Source: Stercorarius parasiticus
Lineage: Eukaryota; Chordata; Aves; Charadriiformes; Stercorariidae
DNA length: 64,000 nt
Assembly: GCA_013396915.1 (NCBI GenBank)
Contig: VWZL01001944.1
Coordinates: 186,001 to 250,000 of the forward strand
Direction of reading: 5' to 3'
In this document: positions 25,468 through 39,143 of the stretch, piece by piece
How the letters are laid out: every line of letters begins with the position of its first letter
How positions within the stretch are numbered: position 1 is the first letter of the stretch
The notes under the pieces: generated by a model
Told to the model about the DNA's origin: nothing
The model's input: only the letters and a program-made list of their open reading frames with translations
The model's database searches: none
Position numbers and translations under genes: made by a program

Positions 25468-26844
25468 CTGAAGGGTGGGGGAGAGAGGGAGACAGAAGAC
25501 ACGTGTTATTCTCCAATGTCTGCCCCCATTTACACTGACAGAATTTTAAGATCTACAATCCCTTCCCTCTGTGAGTAGCCAAATGGCCCCAGGCAGGAGA
25601 AATGCTGTCAACAGGATCCACAGGGCTCCCAGCTGCTCAGGAAGATCTTACCTGCAGTATCTCTACACTCAGACTTGGCTTTGCTCCCCAGTTCCCGCTG
25701 CCCCAGATGAAGGTGCGGAGGTGTATGGCCACTGTCCCAGCTATACCCTGTACTTTCCATTCCAGAGGCTGCAGCAGCATCATGTCACTGCCATAGCACT
25801 GCCAGGTCCTCCCAAGCATCCTTAACTAAGGAGACTGTAAGGAACTTCTCTAGAAGCTGCCTAGAAGTCTGTTGCCAAAATTCTCTCCCACTCACCGATC
25901 CATTTTCAACAGAGGTCAGCTAGAACCAAGGTTTTTCTTGGGTAAAACCCAGTGACGTATATTGTTTGGCACTGATGCACCGAAGCATGTATCTTGGACA
26001 CCTGCACCTTGTGAGTGAGAGGCTTCCACACAGTATTCCTCCTAATATCTTACTTTTTCCAGGAAGCCCTTTCTGAAAGCCAGCGAGGGCAGAGAGGCAG
26101 AAGCATGTTCTTTGGAAGAGCGGGGGACAGTCTTCTCACGGTACAAGCAATGTTATTTATATTCTGTTCTACACACCAGCAGGCTTCCAGTTTTCCAACT
26201 CTTATTTCTCTTTTGGGTTCCAAGAAGGTTTGGAGTCTAACACCTCTGAGAAAACATGCCTTGCAAGCAAAGAGAATCCTGGGCCAGAGACACTATATCT
26301 GTGTCAGACTGTCCAGTCAACAAAATTGGTGTTCTCCATGTATTTGCTGGTGCTTTGACACCAGTGAAGTCAGAAAAAGCGTCAAAAGCATAACTGAGCC
26401 TACAAAAATTCAGAAGTACATGGCTTCTGACCAAAATCACTTGCAGGATCATACTTTAATAGCCAGAAATTGGCCTGTCACACTCCCAGTCCTCCTCATG
26501 TCCACAGCATAAGAGCCCTGCCCGCCACATGGATGCTCGGGGATAGCAGTTACAGATGGTTCCATGCAAGTAGAGGAGCTACTGGGAACACCTACAGGGT
26601 CTTTTTGTTTCTGCCTCCTCACAGGACACCATCATTCAAGCCGTGCACTAGGACAAGCAATGATGGGCTACAGAGCATCTGGATATCACTGAAAACAGAG
26701 CTGCACCATAAACCTCTACTGAACAGTCTTGTTTCAGCATGACTCCCCATGCTGTGCAGCTCTGGGAATGCTGCTTCTATCAGCACCTCATCTCAGCAGA
26801 GACACTGAGTCTGTACTTGGCATGGAGTATTCAACCCCCTTTAC

Positions 26845-27013
26845 CTTTTCACGCTGGATGTCATTCTTGATCTGGGATATCTTTATCTTCATGGCATCCA
26901 GTTCCTCATCAGGTACCAGTGGGATGTTGGGCACTGCTTCAGACTCATCCACCATTTGGAAACTAAGGTCAGTGAGCGGGATGTACCATTTGCAGTCATA
27001 CTGCTGGCTTTTT
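26845..27013 (-). CDS. BCR: BCR exon 10: PH domain
   Basis: 169 bp, phase 2 to 0. Completes Gly, then 56 codons from KSQQYDCKWYIPLTDLSF to KNDIQREK. YDCKWYIPLTDLSFQMVDE is a core PH segment. The acidic stretch PLVPDEELDAMKIKISQIKN is the insertion that makes the BCR/ABR PH domain longer than average. Changes from human are conservative (SEAVPN for LEAVPN, DAMKIK for DALKIK). The acceptor is CTTTCAG and the donor GTAAAG. Confidence 0.97.
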
Positions 27014-28231
27014 CTGAAAGACAGAAGCTCCAAACCTTTTACTATTACCGATGTTTGGCAACACCTACTCCCCCGACAAGTCCTTCCCTGCTATAGTGCA
27101 TATGATACAGAAATGGGCACAACTTCACCATGACTCCCATGTGGAAAAAGTCTGGTCAAGGGCTGCTTTCCAGCAAGAAAGCCTAGAAGGGACAGTAGCC
27201 AGTACAGCACATGACAAGGCAACTTGCTTTGTTATCTAGTCCTTTTGATCCTAAGGAACCATAATGATCTTTCGCAAACCCTTTCAGTCCTGCATGCTCT
27301 CCCTTTGAAGCCTCCACAGAGGCAAAGTTCAAAAGCCATGCCATGTCTCTGACCTGGCTGCTACCTATGATCTAAACCCAGGTCTCTCCTGCCTGAGCTA
27401 AGAGGGCAAAGTGGTGAAGGTAAGCCAACACGGATAAACCTCTGTGTAATCCAACCAGAAGAGAGAAATGACAGCTTGTAACCGCCATCCTCCAGTGATT
27501 TCACCAGAATAACTAGTTCACTATTTTAACGTTTCAACCCTCTCCACCTCTACTGTCAGGAACATCCAACTCTTGGGAATGTCCCACTCTTTTGAAGGTT
27601 CATTCCTCACAAGTATGTGCTTCAAAAGGTGCAGGGACAACTTTTTGCTTGAGGAGGGCAAGATGATGAGAGGGGTCTCCCCGAGCAGAACATATACCAA
27701 ATGAAGAGAAGCCCTGTTTGACGCAAGCATGTTGGTAAAGGTTCCTCCACTCTCATCTGTGAAAAACATCAACAAAACTGTTTGTATAGCTGCACTTTGG
27801 GATTGACACATAGTCTGTTTATTGTACCTTTTCCATTTTTCTGCAAAACTGTTAACTGTCTGTAGCTGCAAGGCCAAAATTAATAACCTTAGTATCAAAA
27901 GAAAGTGAAGAATGTCACCTATTAAAAGAAAGGGGAAGTAGAAAAATGAATGACATTTGTCCAGAATACCAGCAGCTGCAGAACATTCTCTTTTCCTAGG
28001 AAGGCTTGGAGCAGGGGCAGGAGGAATTAACCTTTCCTGAAGGATCAGGACTTGGCCAAGGTCTCATAAAATAGACAGTACCACCTTGCTGATCATTCCT
28101 TGTCTAACTACATCTCATGGATTATGGTTACCCAGGTCTGAGGTATTCATATTCAACTCAAATTGCTGGCTAAACCCAGGATTCTGCTGAAACTGAGGTG
28201 CAAAGGACATACTCCAGAAGGAAAACCTCAC

Positions 28232-28353
28232 CCTCCAATCTGCTTCTTCAGCTTGGCACACAGGAACAGATCAGTAAAAAGAAAGACATGACGTAGCTTG
28301 CGAGCCCCCTCAACCAGCTCCACCATGAAACTGTCCTTCAGCAGCTGCCGGTG
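28232..28353 (-). CDS. BCR: BCR exon 9: start of the PH domain
   Basis: 122 bp, phase 0 to 2. Begins [20 protein letters not shown] and ends [10 protein letters not shown] plus GG of a Gly codon. [16 protein letters not shown] is the typical PH-domain beta-strand pattern. Changes from remembered human sequence are few (DLFLCAK for DLLLCTK, QIGG for QSGG). PH domains bind phosphoinositides and position the neighbouring DH domain at membranes. The acceptor is TTTCATCAG, joining the GC-AG intron, and the donor is GTGAGG. Confidence 0.96.
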
Positions 28354-31300
28354 CTGATGAAAAAAACAGAAAAAATGTTTTAGTTAGTGCAATACAAATT
28401 CCAGATTTAGCATCGGGGCATCTGAAAATAAATAGTTCAGAAAAAAGGCTATTAAGTGTTCCTTGCTGTAAGCTCTGCTCCCTGCTGCTGCCCTCTCTCC
28501 CAGGGGCAGAAATGGCCACGCATCTCCTTTATTATCTGGTTCTGGGTCAGACTTCAGGCTTCTCTCCATCATCTGTTCCTGAACCCAAGTGTAATTTATT
28601 GTGAGTCATTGCCCAGTTTCCGTGTACCCAAGGGCCAGAACCACTGACAGCACATCATTCCCTCAAAAACCAGCAGAGAGCAGCAAACACCGCTTTTCTC
28701 AGAAGTCACTCGGCCACTGAATCCGGCTTAAGCTACCCCTCCAGGGAGAAAGAGGAGCAAACACCTCCACTCCCCATCACAACAGTAGTTTGTCAACATT
28801 AACAGCTGAATGCCATTGCTGCTTCTTTATTACAAGTGCTGGAATTAAGTGATAATTCCTGAACAAAATGTCTATCTAGCACACCTCTCAGTAGTCGCTT
28901 CTCAGCCTGTGTTTAAATAGGAACATCTGGATATGCCCCCACCCTGTGCCTATTTAGATCTCTTTTATATATCATATAAACATTCCCCAAACATAGAAGA
29001 TGCAAAGAAGCTGCACAACCCTGATGCCTTTATTCATGTTTCTAATTCCAAGGAGCTTTACAACCTCCTAAATAAGTCGTACATCTTGGTAGGCAGAAGC
29101 ATCACTTTCCTAATTCCCTTATGGGGACTCCGTTGAAAGGCAAACAGGCTGCAGCACTGGCACTGAGATAGATGGCTGTGTGCTGTTACAAGTTTCAAGC
29201 CCTGCTCTACGCTCAGGCCTTCCTCTGCTCTGATGTCAGGAACAACAGGACTTTGAGTGCACATCTGGAATAGATATCTCCCACTGGTTTTCAAACGGAA
29301 GTCAGGAGTATTCAACTTTGGGCAAATTGTATTCCTACTGATACATGTAACTGTCAGTGTTGCCTTGCTTCACAGCCAGTATGAGCAGAAACCACCAGCT
29401 TCTCTGCACAAGTACACTAAGGTACTTTTTCCTGACCTGTATTATTTCCTTGCTATTCCAGCTAAGAGGATGCCCCCCTGACTGACACCAATGAGCAACA
29501 CGTTACACATACCATATAAGCCTAGACTGCACCATGGCTGGGGATGTAAGAGATCTGCTAACATTGACCAGTACTAACCAACACCCCTCCCTGCTGTCTC
29601 AGTCTTCTCCAGACCCACTCTTGGGACTTAGTACGACTCACTCCCAACCTGCAGTATCTCTGTGATCCCCACTCTGGGAAACACGTACATGAAAACTGTC
29701 TATATCCAAGAGGCAGCTGTGCTTAGCTATGCAGTGGCATGCAACAGGAAAGCAGTTAACCTGAGCAAGGTCAGGACATCCAAACCAGAACTGATGCCTC
29801 AGTTTCTCAGGTTATGCCCCATGGGTTCTGTTTGCTGCGTGACTTAACAAGCCCTGAACACATTTGCTGCAGAGGGTGTGGGAGTGCAAACCCCCACGCT
29901 GCCTCTCCTTCCGCCTACCATTCTTCCCATCTTGGCTCTCCAAAATGAAAACAAACCACATCAGTCCTGGGCCCAGCAGGCATGATGGCAAGGAACATGA
30001 GGCAGAGAAATGCCCTTGCAGACATAATTCTTGTTTCCACACTCTATCCTACAGCACCCTAAACTTCCTGACATAGACTAAAAGTCTGCATTTTCCTGTC
30101 TGCAGCTGCACTAGTAGCACTACAGCTAGCTGTTAAAGCACACACAGCAGTGTCAGCATCTCGTCTTGGTGCTGCCTTCCATTACACCAAGGTCCTGAAA
30201 ATCTGTGAGCAGCAGCAAAACCTACACCTTTCCCATAGTGCCAGGAAGCAAGGTTGCTACCTAGCAGACTGTTGCACCATCTCTGGGCAAGAGTCTGTGG
30301 AGATCTGGTATCCAGCAGTGATTCAGGCTCAGAAAGGTCCATACATATGTTAATGTTTATTTTTAGGTGGGCGTGATCCTCCTGGCTTCTCCTCAGTGGT
30401 TTTGGAGAGAATGCCTGCCTGCATTAATGTCTCTGCTGCTGATGCGCACTTGTGCATGCCTCCCCCTCCTGCCTGGCAAACAAATCCCAGGTAGGAAACT
30501 AGAAACACTGAGCTTTAAAAATAAATAAATAAAAAGGAGGAAGTACGTTGTCAGTAGCAAAAACACTCTTCGCAGCTTCAACGAATTTCATTTGGGAGCA
30601 ATAATGAAGCAGGGAAAGATATTTTCTGAGCAAGCCAAAATCCTGATTTCAGGTTTCTTTATTAGACACATATTAATTACGCTGCAAATCATCTCAGCTC
30701 CTCCGGGGCAATGAGAATAGCTGCTTGTTGCCAGCTCAACCTCTGCTCATTGTTCGTAGGTGTAAAGATGTTCTCACAGCTCACTCATCTCTGCTACCCA
30801 GCAGGATATGTCACTGTCCCTTCCCTACTGATAGGGACATGGCACGGTCCTGACCTGGCCTTCTGTCCCCCTCTGCCAGGCACTGGCAGTGCGTGAGATC
30901 AGCCAATAGCCCAGCCCAGTCCAGCACCCTGCCCAGAGTTCCTAGCTGAAAAATACCCCAGGCTAGTCCAGAGCACAGACTCAGCACCTGGTCCTGGGAA
31001 GATACCTCTGGTGGCAGAGGCAGGCCAATGACATGGCCAGCAATGTCCTTCTTCACAGGCAACAGAGGGCACAGGCCCATGAGAGCTGTTGGAGGACTAC
31101 TGCTCAGCCCTAGATCAGCCCCCTGGTTTTGGCACTATGCCAGTACCATCATCTAGACCAGAGCATTTTTAAGACAAGCGTGTCCTCATGTGAAGGGGAA
31201 GGTCATACAGGGCACCAGTTACTGGAAACCTTTGTGTCAGGCCTCAACAAAGTAAGAAAAGAACAGCCCATCAGTATTCCCTGCAGCAAGGCTGCAGACC

Positions 31301-34300
31301 TCTCCACGTGGCCTGCCTGGTCCAACAAGGCCACCCCTTCTCCTGCCTTCTGAAATTTCACCTAACCTGCCACTGCACAGTCCTTGGCCGTCACCACCCA
31401 AGCAGACGTCCTCCAAGCAGCCATGCTCTCTGTTACACATCTCCCCAAAACCCAAGCAGAAAGCTCAGCCACATGATGCCAAAACAGGGGTGTGATTCAA
31501 CAACCTTCATACTTCCCACCAGGGACTGAGGTACCACTCATTTGCACTGAGTTTATTTTGACTACCACTCGTGGGTACAAAATACCCCGACTGACATGAG
31601 ACACAGTGCTACCATGAGGCAGCAAAAAGTTTTTGGCAGCATGACCTCCCAGAAAGAGAACCAGGTGGGAAGAAGACAAGGTTCTGTTCCCTAAGCTTGA
31701 CTGGAACAGAAGTAAAGAGGTGAAAGGGATGTATTCCAGTCAGCCACTCAGAGGAAAACACTGAGCTTCCCAGACCTTCCCAGGCTTCCTATCTTCTCGC
31801 TCATGAGCTAGTTGGGAAGGTCTCCCTTCAGCAATCAGCAGGGGTAAACTGCCACAAAAGCGATCAAGTATCTTGGGAGGAGAGAACAGGAGAAAACATT
31901 CGTGGATCAAGTCAGGAAACCTCCCCTCACAGGGGTGTGGAGCTTGATATTAGCTATAACTACCAGCTTCTCTTGGAGAACAGGATTTTTGTTAGGGCTG
32001 GGCAAAACAGGCATGCCCCAGGCTGCTCAGCATCAGTGGAGCAGAGGAGGAGCGTTTCCAGCAAAGGGTCACATCCTTGTTGCAAATGATTCATCTTGCT
32101 GGGAGGGTTCAGCAGGTCAGAGGGAAACAATAAAAGGATTTCCCAACTGGCTTACCATATCCCTGCCAAACCCCACAGTGAGGGAGCACAGGGCATCTTC
32201 CTGGACCTCCCGACATGAGTCAGCCCATCCCATCCCACCCCGGGGGGAGCCAGCAGCCCCCTCAGACAGGACTCGTGCCAGTCAGATGCCCATGCCACCT
32301 CAGCTCCACAGGCATTCTCTAGAAGTTTGGGAGCCAAAGCCCACTTTGGTCAACTCCTTCCATCCAGGGCCAGCAACAGCTATTCCTTTGGTGGTCTCCT
32401 GTTAAACAGGGTCTCCTGAAACATGAGTCTTTTGTCTGTGTGATCCTTCTGTACATGACATGTGACAGCCTAACTGTGGGAAACCATCTCTCTACCTTGT
32501 TTCCAAAGCTACTCTGTTTGCTAAGGTTAACAAAGGTACTAAAGGTTTCCCAAAATACACTGAAATGACATATAGACTACAGAAACACCAAATAAACATC
32601 CAAGAAAACATAAGCTTAGGATCAGAGTGACAGCATAGTGGCAGAGTGACCCCCTCTCTTCCACAGACAGCCCCAAAACTGTCAGGTATCCATCACAGAA
32701 GCTCAACTCAGCTATAGAAAGATGTTCCATCAGGCCTGGGGGAAAACTTCCTATTCTGTGTCATAATGGAGTGAATTAGGATCATCTTTAATCTCTCAAA
32801 CAAGACCTGGGCTGACTGTTACCGTCAGTGGCTCTTGCAAAGCTCCTGTACTGGTGCAGTATAAGTCCCAAGTCTGTGTTCTAGGCCCTGCTTTCTTTTG
32901 TGTGTTTTTTACCTCCTGCTTCTCCCACCCACCTGAGTGCTCCGGACAAAAGAGCTCTCCCTGTACATCTTTCAGTGCTCGGATATCCTCTTTGGGTTGC
33001 CTGTTGCTGTCCTCCTCCTCTTACCTCTGTCAGTGAGCATCTCCCCCTCCTCTGCTACCAACCTCACGACTACCTGTATGCTCATCTATTCATCCTACAG
33101 TGTTTTAGTGACATTTGCATATGATAAATCCTGCTGCTGTCACGTACTGTTTAACTCCAGGAAGCGTGGCAGAAGACCAGTTTGTCTGAGAGACATTACA
33201 AAAAGTGGAATTTGAAAGTCTCCTCACTTGTGCGCTGAGGAAAGAGCTCATCCGATGTGGTGACAGCAGAGGCCTGCAGTGTGTGTGGGTGAGATCCCCG
33301 GGAAGGGCTGGAACATGTGTGATGCAGGAGGAGGAAGGTAAAAGCAGGAGATGGGTATTGGCGTATGTCAGCGAGGATGAGGTGGTTTGGCTTTCTGCAG
33401 AGCGTAGGAAGAAAATGATTCCTCGTGTGTGTATGCGCGTGTGTTGCAAGACCAGCATTGCAGAATAAAGGGATGCTCTGCCTAGGGAGCTAAACTGGCT
33501 GCTCTTTGAGCCTTTTAATAGCCTTTCTTTTTTCTTTCCAAAGCTTCTGTCACCAGGAGCTCTCTGACTTCAGCTGTAAGACAGAGCGTGAAGCATCCAA
33601 GATCATTTTTGATTGCTCTATTGCCAACATCTGCCCAAGGCCTCCAGAAGCAGTAGGCACCAGGCCTCAAGCTGTGCATGACTGCCTGTGTCTAAGCTTA
33701 GCTCCCAGCTTTTCAAAGGCTTTCGTCTGCACTTCTGCTCTCTTGCAAACATCCTTTGTCCTTTCCCTTCCCTAGCGCACTTGGTCTAAGGCAACGATAC
33801 CCAGGGTCCCCTGACTGCAGTTTAAAACCACATTTAGAAACACAGTAGAGCAGCTTGACAAGCAGACTCTTCTCTCCAGGGCAAGGGAAAAGGCGCACAG
33901 TAACAAGCTGATCCAACACGTGATCTAGTGGGCTTGATCCCAGACAAAACTGTCTGTCAGCCCTCTTGTGTCTGGCCTGGTGCTGATGAGACCAGATACT
34001 AAGCCACTCAGCCAGCGGAGTGACACAAAACTCAAAAAGGCTTCACTTTTAAGCAGCTCCATTACTCCATGGCACTGTGGGAATACACAAATAACAGTGA
34101 GAACATGTCAGAGAAGGTGGGACTGTGTGGCCAGGGGCAAGGCAGAATGGCAGCCACCACCACTCAGGTTGGTCTGAACTGCCCTGAAACAACTTCCTGC
34201 AAAGAACATTAGACAAGCAGCAGTCAGGAAAGGAACCATCATCTCCCAAATGAACTCTGCAATTTTTTGCAGTTTCATTAATTCCTGCTTTACAAGAATG

Positions 34301-37300
34301 GGCTGAATTAGCTGGAAACACAAGCCTTTACTTCTAGCAGGGAAAGATGACACAAGCTCCACAGTCATTTTGCATCCAGGTTTAGCTGAGAAAAAAAACA
34401 TGCAGTCCATAGAGCTGCTCTGTTAATAAGGCTAGAAAGGTTATTACTCTCTTCCTTCTGGCACATAATAGTGGCACATCCTTCACCTCAAAGCATTTGT
34501 TTTCTTGCTTCCCCAAGGGACCGTCTTGCATAGAACCTTAAACAGGTTCCCTATTTAAGCCAAGAGGATAGAGGTGAAGAAGGATCAGCAGTGAGCAGCT
34601 AAGATGCCTGCTCCATGTCCTGAGGGGACAAGATTTTCCACCACTTGCATTCTGAGTCAGAAGGTACAGTGCTATTCAGACAACCTTTCCCTCCGTGCAT
34701 TTTTTTTTTTTTTTTTTGTTATTTATAGGGTTGGCAAAGTGGATACCTGCAGGTAATCCATCAAAAAAGTAAAACCACAAAAGTAGAAAGATGGGAAAAG
34801 GAGGTAGCAAGAGAATGTAGCAGATCAGGCTGAATGCAAACAGACCCCGGAGCCCAGATAAGCCTCCCTTGTGTTGCCAGGCAGGGGTTGGTACTCTCCT
34901 GGCTCCTCTGTACCCCAGCCCTCAGCAAACCACAAAGCAGAGAAGACCAGCTACAGTCAGCCTGGCAGCAGCAAGGACCAAACTATCTGTTCGTAGGCTT
35001 AACGCAGCAATACTGCCCTTCCCTGTTGTAGCCCTTTCTGTCCTTCTGGTGAATGGTTTTACTCCCTTTGTTCCCATCTCCTTGCACTACCTGAAATACT
35101 TGTTCAGCCCAGCAAACTAAACCAGGTCCACACGTCACAGAAAACTTTCAGTTCATACGCACAACTCTAGAACTAGAAAAAAAAGCCTAACTGAGCCAAG
35201 CAGAACCAGTGGGCTGGTGTGCAGGAAGGACACCTGACAGCAGGCAGGTCAGACTGAGTCAATGCTCCTGGAGCAGGGAATTACCTTTTGCAAAAAGGGA
35301 GGAATACTGTGCTGATGAGCCTGAACTCTCTCCTGACCTGCACTCCTCTCCTTAGCAGCCTGTCACTAGGGAGATTAACAACCGGCTGCTTTCCCCAGTT
35401 CAAAGCAATCCTGAAAAAAAGAGCTGGAGCAAGAGGCTGGCAAAGGAGATTTGACTCCTCCCCACAATGCACTCGAAGGGGAAAAATATTACACATAAAA
35501 GGCAAGGACTGGGAAAAAAGATAACTGAGATCAGCACCTAAGCAATACATAAGGGGAAAGGGCTGTTTTCCCTCCTTCCTTTCCACCAAGGAAATTTCAA
35601 TGGGAGGAAGACAAACAATGAAAAAAGCCATCAAAGCAAGCTGGTGATTCATTAAAATAAAAAAAATACATTATGCATTGAGAGCAGTCAATTAGGAGAT
35701 GCAAACTGCACACTGTCCTGTCACCCTAGGGGAAGCGCAAGCAAGGCTAGTGGGAGGAAAGGATAAGTAAAAAAGGAAAGATTTACAGGCATAAACAAAA
35801 CCCAGCTATGACCCCAAGCTGAGTAGCATATAGGAAGGAGCAGCCATCACTAACCCACACAGAATAGCTGGGAGCAGGCTTTTGTCTCTGGATTACCACA
35901 CAGAGAGTGAACATACCTACTCTCTAGACACAGAATGGTGTCAACTGGGGTGTTACCACTTTGAAAAAAGTGGGATATTGGTGCCAAATGACTAAAGAAA
36001 GTATCCACCATCAGATTCCCGGAGTGGAAGGCAAGCTGTGGGAAGCATCAGAAGCAAGTCCTTTTCTTCCCTGGGCTCAGTGAAAGCTATGTGCAATGAA
36101 GGAGAGCACAAAGGGTTCCCAGTCCCCTCTAGCACTCCCACAACCCTCTCCTTGGGTATCCCCTTCTTTCCCTCCCCACATCATACACAGACTCACTGCA
36201 GGACCAGTGAGAGTGAGAACAAGCCTGCCGAGTCCAATCCTGACAAGCCTCCCCTTCCTGCTTTCTAAGATCTGACAAATACACCACTGCAAAAAGAGAT
36301 CATCAGGAGCATCCTCCTGAGCCTGCCCCTCTGCTTGGGCTCTGGCACCTCATTAGGATTCTGCATGACACTTTTCAAAGCCTCCATCCCTCATTGAGAT
36401 GCTGACAGACAACCAGAGAATACAAAATGCTCCCTCCCCTGCGAAGGGGCATTCTAGCCTGCAATTTCTGCTACGACTCAATCAGCATCAACTTTAACAA
36501 GGCCATCTACTATCACAGAGGCCCTGGTGACTGATGTCTGAGCTTCTACCTCAGCCTTCAATTGCTCAGCCCCTCCTCTTCTTTTCTCAGCTGCGGACTT
36601 CCTCAGTTGACAAAATGAGACAATGAGCAAGACTTGCAGGATAAAAGTGCACCAAATTCCCAGTACTGCAGCTTCTAGTAAATCTTTGTCAGATGAAAAA
36701 TCAGTTTAACAGCCAAAAGTAAGCATGTTTAGCTGACAGGATTTGGGAATACATCATGAAGTTTCATGGTATCTTAACAATCTGCTGGGCTTTGTAAGAG
36801 ATGTTTTTGTACAGGGTAATTTGGGTCACTTTTGATCAGCCAGTGTCTCTGGCACACTGCTACACTTCCTCTTACACATATACACTATCTGAGATGCACC
36901 CCTCTTTTGTCCAATCTCCTTCATCCTTCTGACTCTTAATACTTCTGTCAGTCCTGGCCTTTCCTCATCAGGAAGGACTGAATTGCTTTCTACTGAAATT
37001 ACGAGGGAGATTAATCAAGCCCATTGAGGCATGCAGGACCTTACCGTTGTGTAGCTCTATGCCCTCCTTGCACAACACTGCACGCAGGTAAAGAAACCGC
37101 GTATCTTAGAACTTCCTGGGTGTAGTCCAGCTCCTAGCAGAGCTGAGAAAAGTTATATTACACCCTTAGGAGTCAATCACCTCCCTTAGCATTCCCAACC
37201 CATTCCACTTCTTTTGCTTCCTAGTCCCATTTACAACATTCTTCTTTAGAAATGAGGAAACAAAAAATGAGTTTTATGGCAAGAATCAAAGATTCTGGAA

Positions 37301-37689
37301 AACAGCTTTTCCTAATTTTTTATGATTTTTACGATGTTTCCTCACCTTTTTCTCCTCCCAGGCTTCCTGTTTGGTTTCAGTTTGCAGGTAAAATACAAAT
37401 GCATTTAGTGCATAGCAATATGCCAATATGCATCATAGAAATTATGTATGACAAATGATTTTAACAGTGCTAAGGACAAAACTCTAATTATACTTTTCCT
37501 CTGGGTTTCCAAACTGTTTTGTGGAAAGAAAACAGAGGAGCTGTACCACATCCTTTAGAGAACAAGGACACTGCATAAACTGTATCTTAGCAACAAACGA
37601 ATTAATAGCGTAACTTCCTAGTTTGCTCTACAGAAAAGGCACAACCAGTATTTAGAAACTGAGAAAATAACGAAAGCAGGAAGACTCGC
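28354..37689 (-). other. BCR: BCR intron 8 (9.3 kb, GC-AG)
   Basis: 9336 bp, starting GCGAGT and ending TTTCATCAG on the sense strand. It holds an 18-base T run (34700-34717), an AAAT repeat of about four units near 30519-30534, and a 21-base alternating purine-pyrimidine stretch at 33424-33444. No gene or transposon recognised. Confidence 0.8.
34700..34717 (+). repeat. 18-base T run
   Basis: Uninterrupted T homopolymer in intron 8. Read on the minus strand it is an A run; no retroelement body is recognisable next to it. Confidence 0.85.
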
Positions 37690-37830
37690 CTCGCCCTTCT
37701 TTACAGTCATGGACTGCCGACGAGGAGTGATCTCTTCATTGATGCTGGAGAGGAAGTTCTGTGAGATCCGCAGAGCATCCTGCAGGAGTGGGTGATCAGG
37801 GTGGCTCACTGGAGTGTGCTTGAGCAAATC
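37690..37830 (-). CDS. BCR: BCR exon 8: end of the DH domain, GC donor
   Basis: 141 bp, phase 0 to 0, 47 codons, from [20 protein letters not shown] to [11 protein letters not shown]. It encodes the long C-terminal helix of the RhoGEF domain leading toward PH. One change from human is Val for Ala in HTPVSHPDH. The 3' boundary is unusual: the sense strand reads GGCGAG then GCGAGTCTT, so the intron starts with GC. Exon 9 begins CAC CGG CAG, and human BCR continues KKGEHRQLL, so the frame requires the cut after GAG and no GT is available there. Confidence 0.95.
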
Positions 37831-38177
37831 CTGACACCAGGAACACAAAGGACAGAACCATGAGCAGCACTGGAAAGCTGAAGGGTCTGAGGACCCCTGA
37901 CTACAGCTGTAAGTCAAGATGCTCCAGCTTCTTCTTACAGATTAGAGCAAGGCTTTATCTCTACAGGAAGAGGCTAATACTCTGCACTTCTTGGAAACCT
38001 CACTGAGGAGACAGCAGGGTCCTACCTATGGACTCCCTCCCCTTAGTGTAAAGGGAAGAGGCTCTTATGCAGCATGACAGGTTTATTTTCGCAGTCCTGT
38101 AGCCCCATGGAAAATTTGAAGGGCGAAGAAAATAAGAAAGGGGTCTAAAGTTTGAAAACTACCCTTCAGATACTTAC

Positions 38178-38230
38178 ATGCAGGACAAGTGTGCTGCGAG
38201 TCACTCGATCCACCGGCTTGTATAACAGAG
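38178..38230 (-). CDS. BCR: BCR exon 7: DH domain
   Basis: 53 bp, phase 1 to 0, the shortest coding exon here. It completes Thr and continues LLYKPVDRVTRSTLVLH, identical to human BCR as remembered. The LLYKPVDRVTR segment corresponds to the conserved Dbl-family stretch usually written LIxPVQRIxRY, which packs against the GTPase. The acceptor is TTTTTCACAG and the donor GTAAGT. Confidence 0.96.
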
Positions 38231-39143
38231 CTGTGAAAAAAAAAAAGCAGCAGGAACTAAGGGAGAGGTACCTAAATACAGCCCCTACAAAGCAACTTGC
38301 CCAATGTAACTGAATGTAGAGGCACAGGTTTATTCACCAATGAACTACTGTCTCTAAAGTTAATGTGCTGAACAGCCAATAAAACACACATGAACACACA
38401 GAGGAAATAAACATGCTCCACAGCAAACAGATGCCCACTTGCAAGCATGCCCTACCAGACCGCGGATGAGGAGCACACAAGGTAGTACAGAACAACTGCA
38501 CACAGCATGGCATACTTCCGGCAAGTCCCTGGCAACCTGCCTGGTCCCACGGGTCAGAATTGGGCCTTGCACTTTTAAAGTCGCCAAGGAGGTCCCTGAA
38601 AGGTTGGAAGTGCATCCCTCCCTTCTGGAGTTCAGCATGACCTGTTGAGTGCTTCCAAATCCTGATAATAGGCCAAAACAGGAAGGGAAATGGCTTTTAT
38701 ATTAGTGAGTATGGAAGCTTATTATAACATGAGTTGTCTTTTACTCATCCGCATAGAGACAAGCACCACAGAACTTGATCTTGACCAGGCTTTCTAGATG
38801 CTACCATAGGGCAAACACCATATAACAATAACTACTATGATTGCGTTTGTGCTATCACTGGGTAGCAGATGTTCTCTGAAGATCACAGCAGTCCTTTGGT
38901 TGGCCTACTTTTCCCCAAAGGGACTGATGAGGTTTTAAGCTGGGCAGGGCCTTCCCCATGCATGCATGCAGCTTACTATGCACAAGCTCTGCTACTTAGC
39001 AAAAGGGAACTGATTTCCCAGGTAGAGCCAGCAGAGACTCCAGAACCCTCCGGCATTTAAAAAGAAAAAGGGAGAATGGAAGTTTAGCAACAGCTTCCAC
39101 ACAGTCCTGACAAACCACAGTCTCCTCTGCATCGATCACTCAC

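Larger units (their letters stand above)
20738..28231 (-). other. BCR: BCR introns 9-15
   Basis: Sizes: intron 15, 680 bp; 14, 1195; 13, 835; 12, 597; 11, 949; 10, 1377; 9, 1218. All are GT-AG. A seven-unit AC repeat lies at 25281-25294 in intron 11, and a T-rich run at about 23448-23471 in intron 13. No repeat element or extra exon seen. Confidence 0.85.

Noticed and set aside
26015..26512. 165-residue open frame on the plus strand in intron 10
   Set aside because: No recognisable domain or splice context; a chance frame in intronic DNA.
31902..32405. 167-residue open frame on the plus strand in intron 8
   Set aside because: Proline- and serine-rich with no recognisable homology; a chance frame within an intron.
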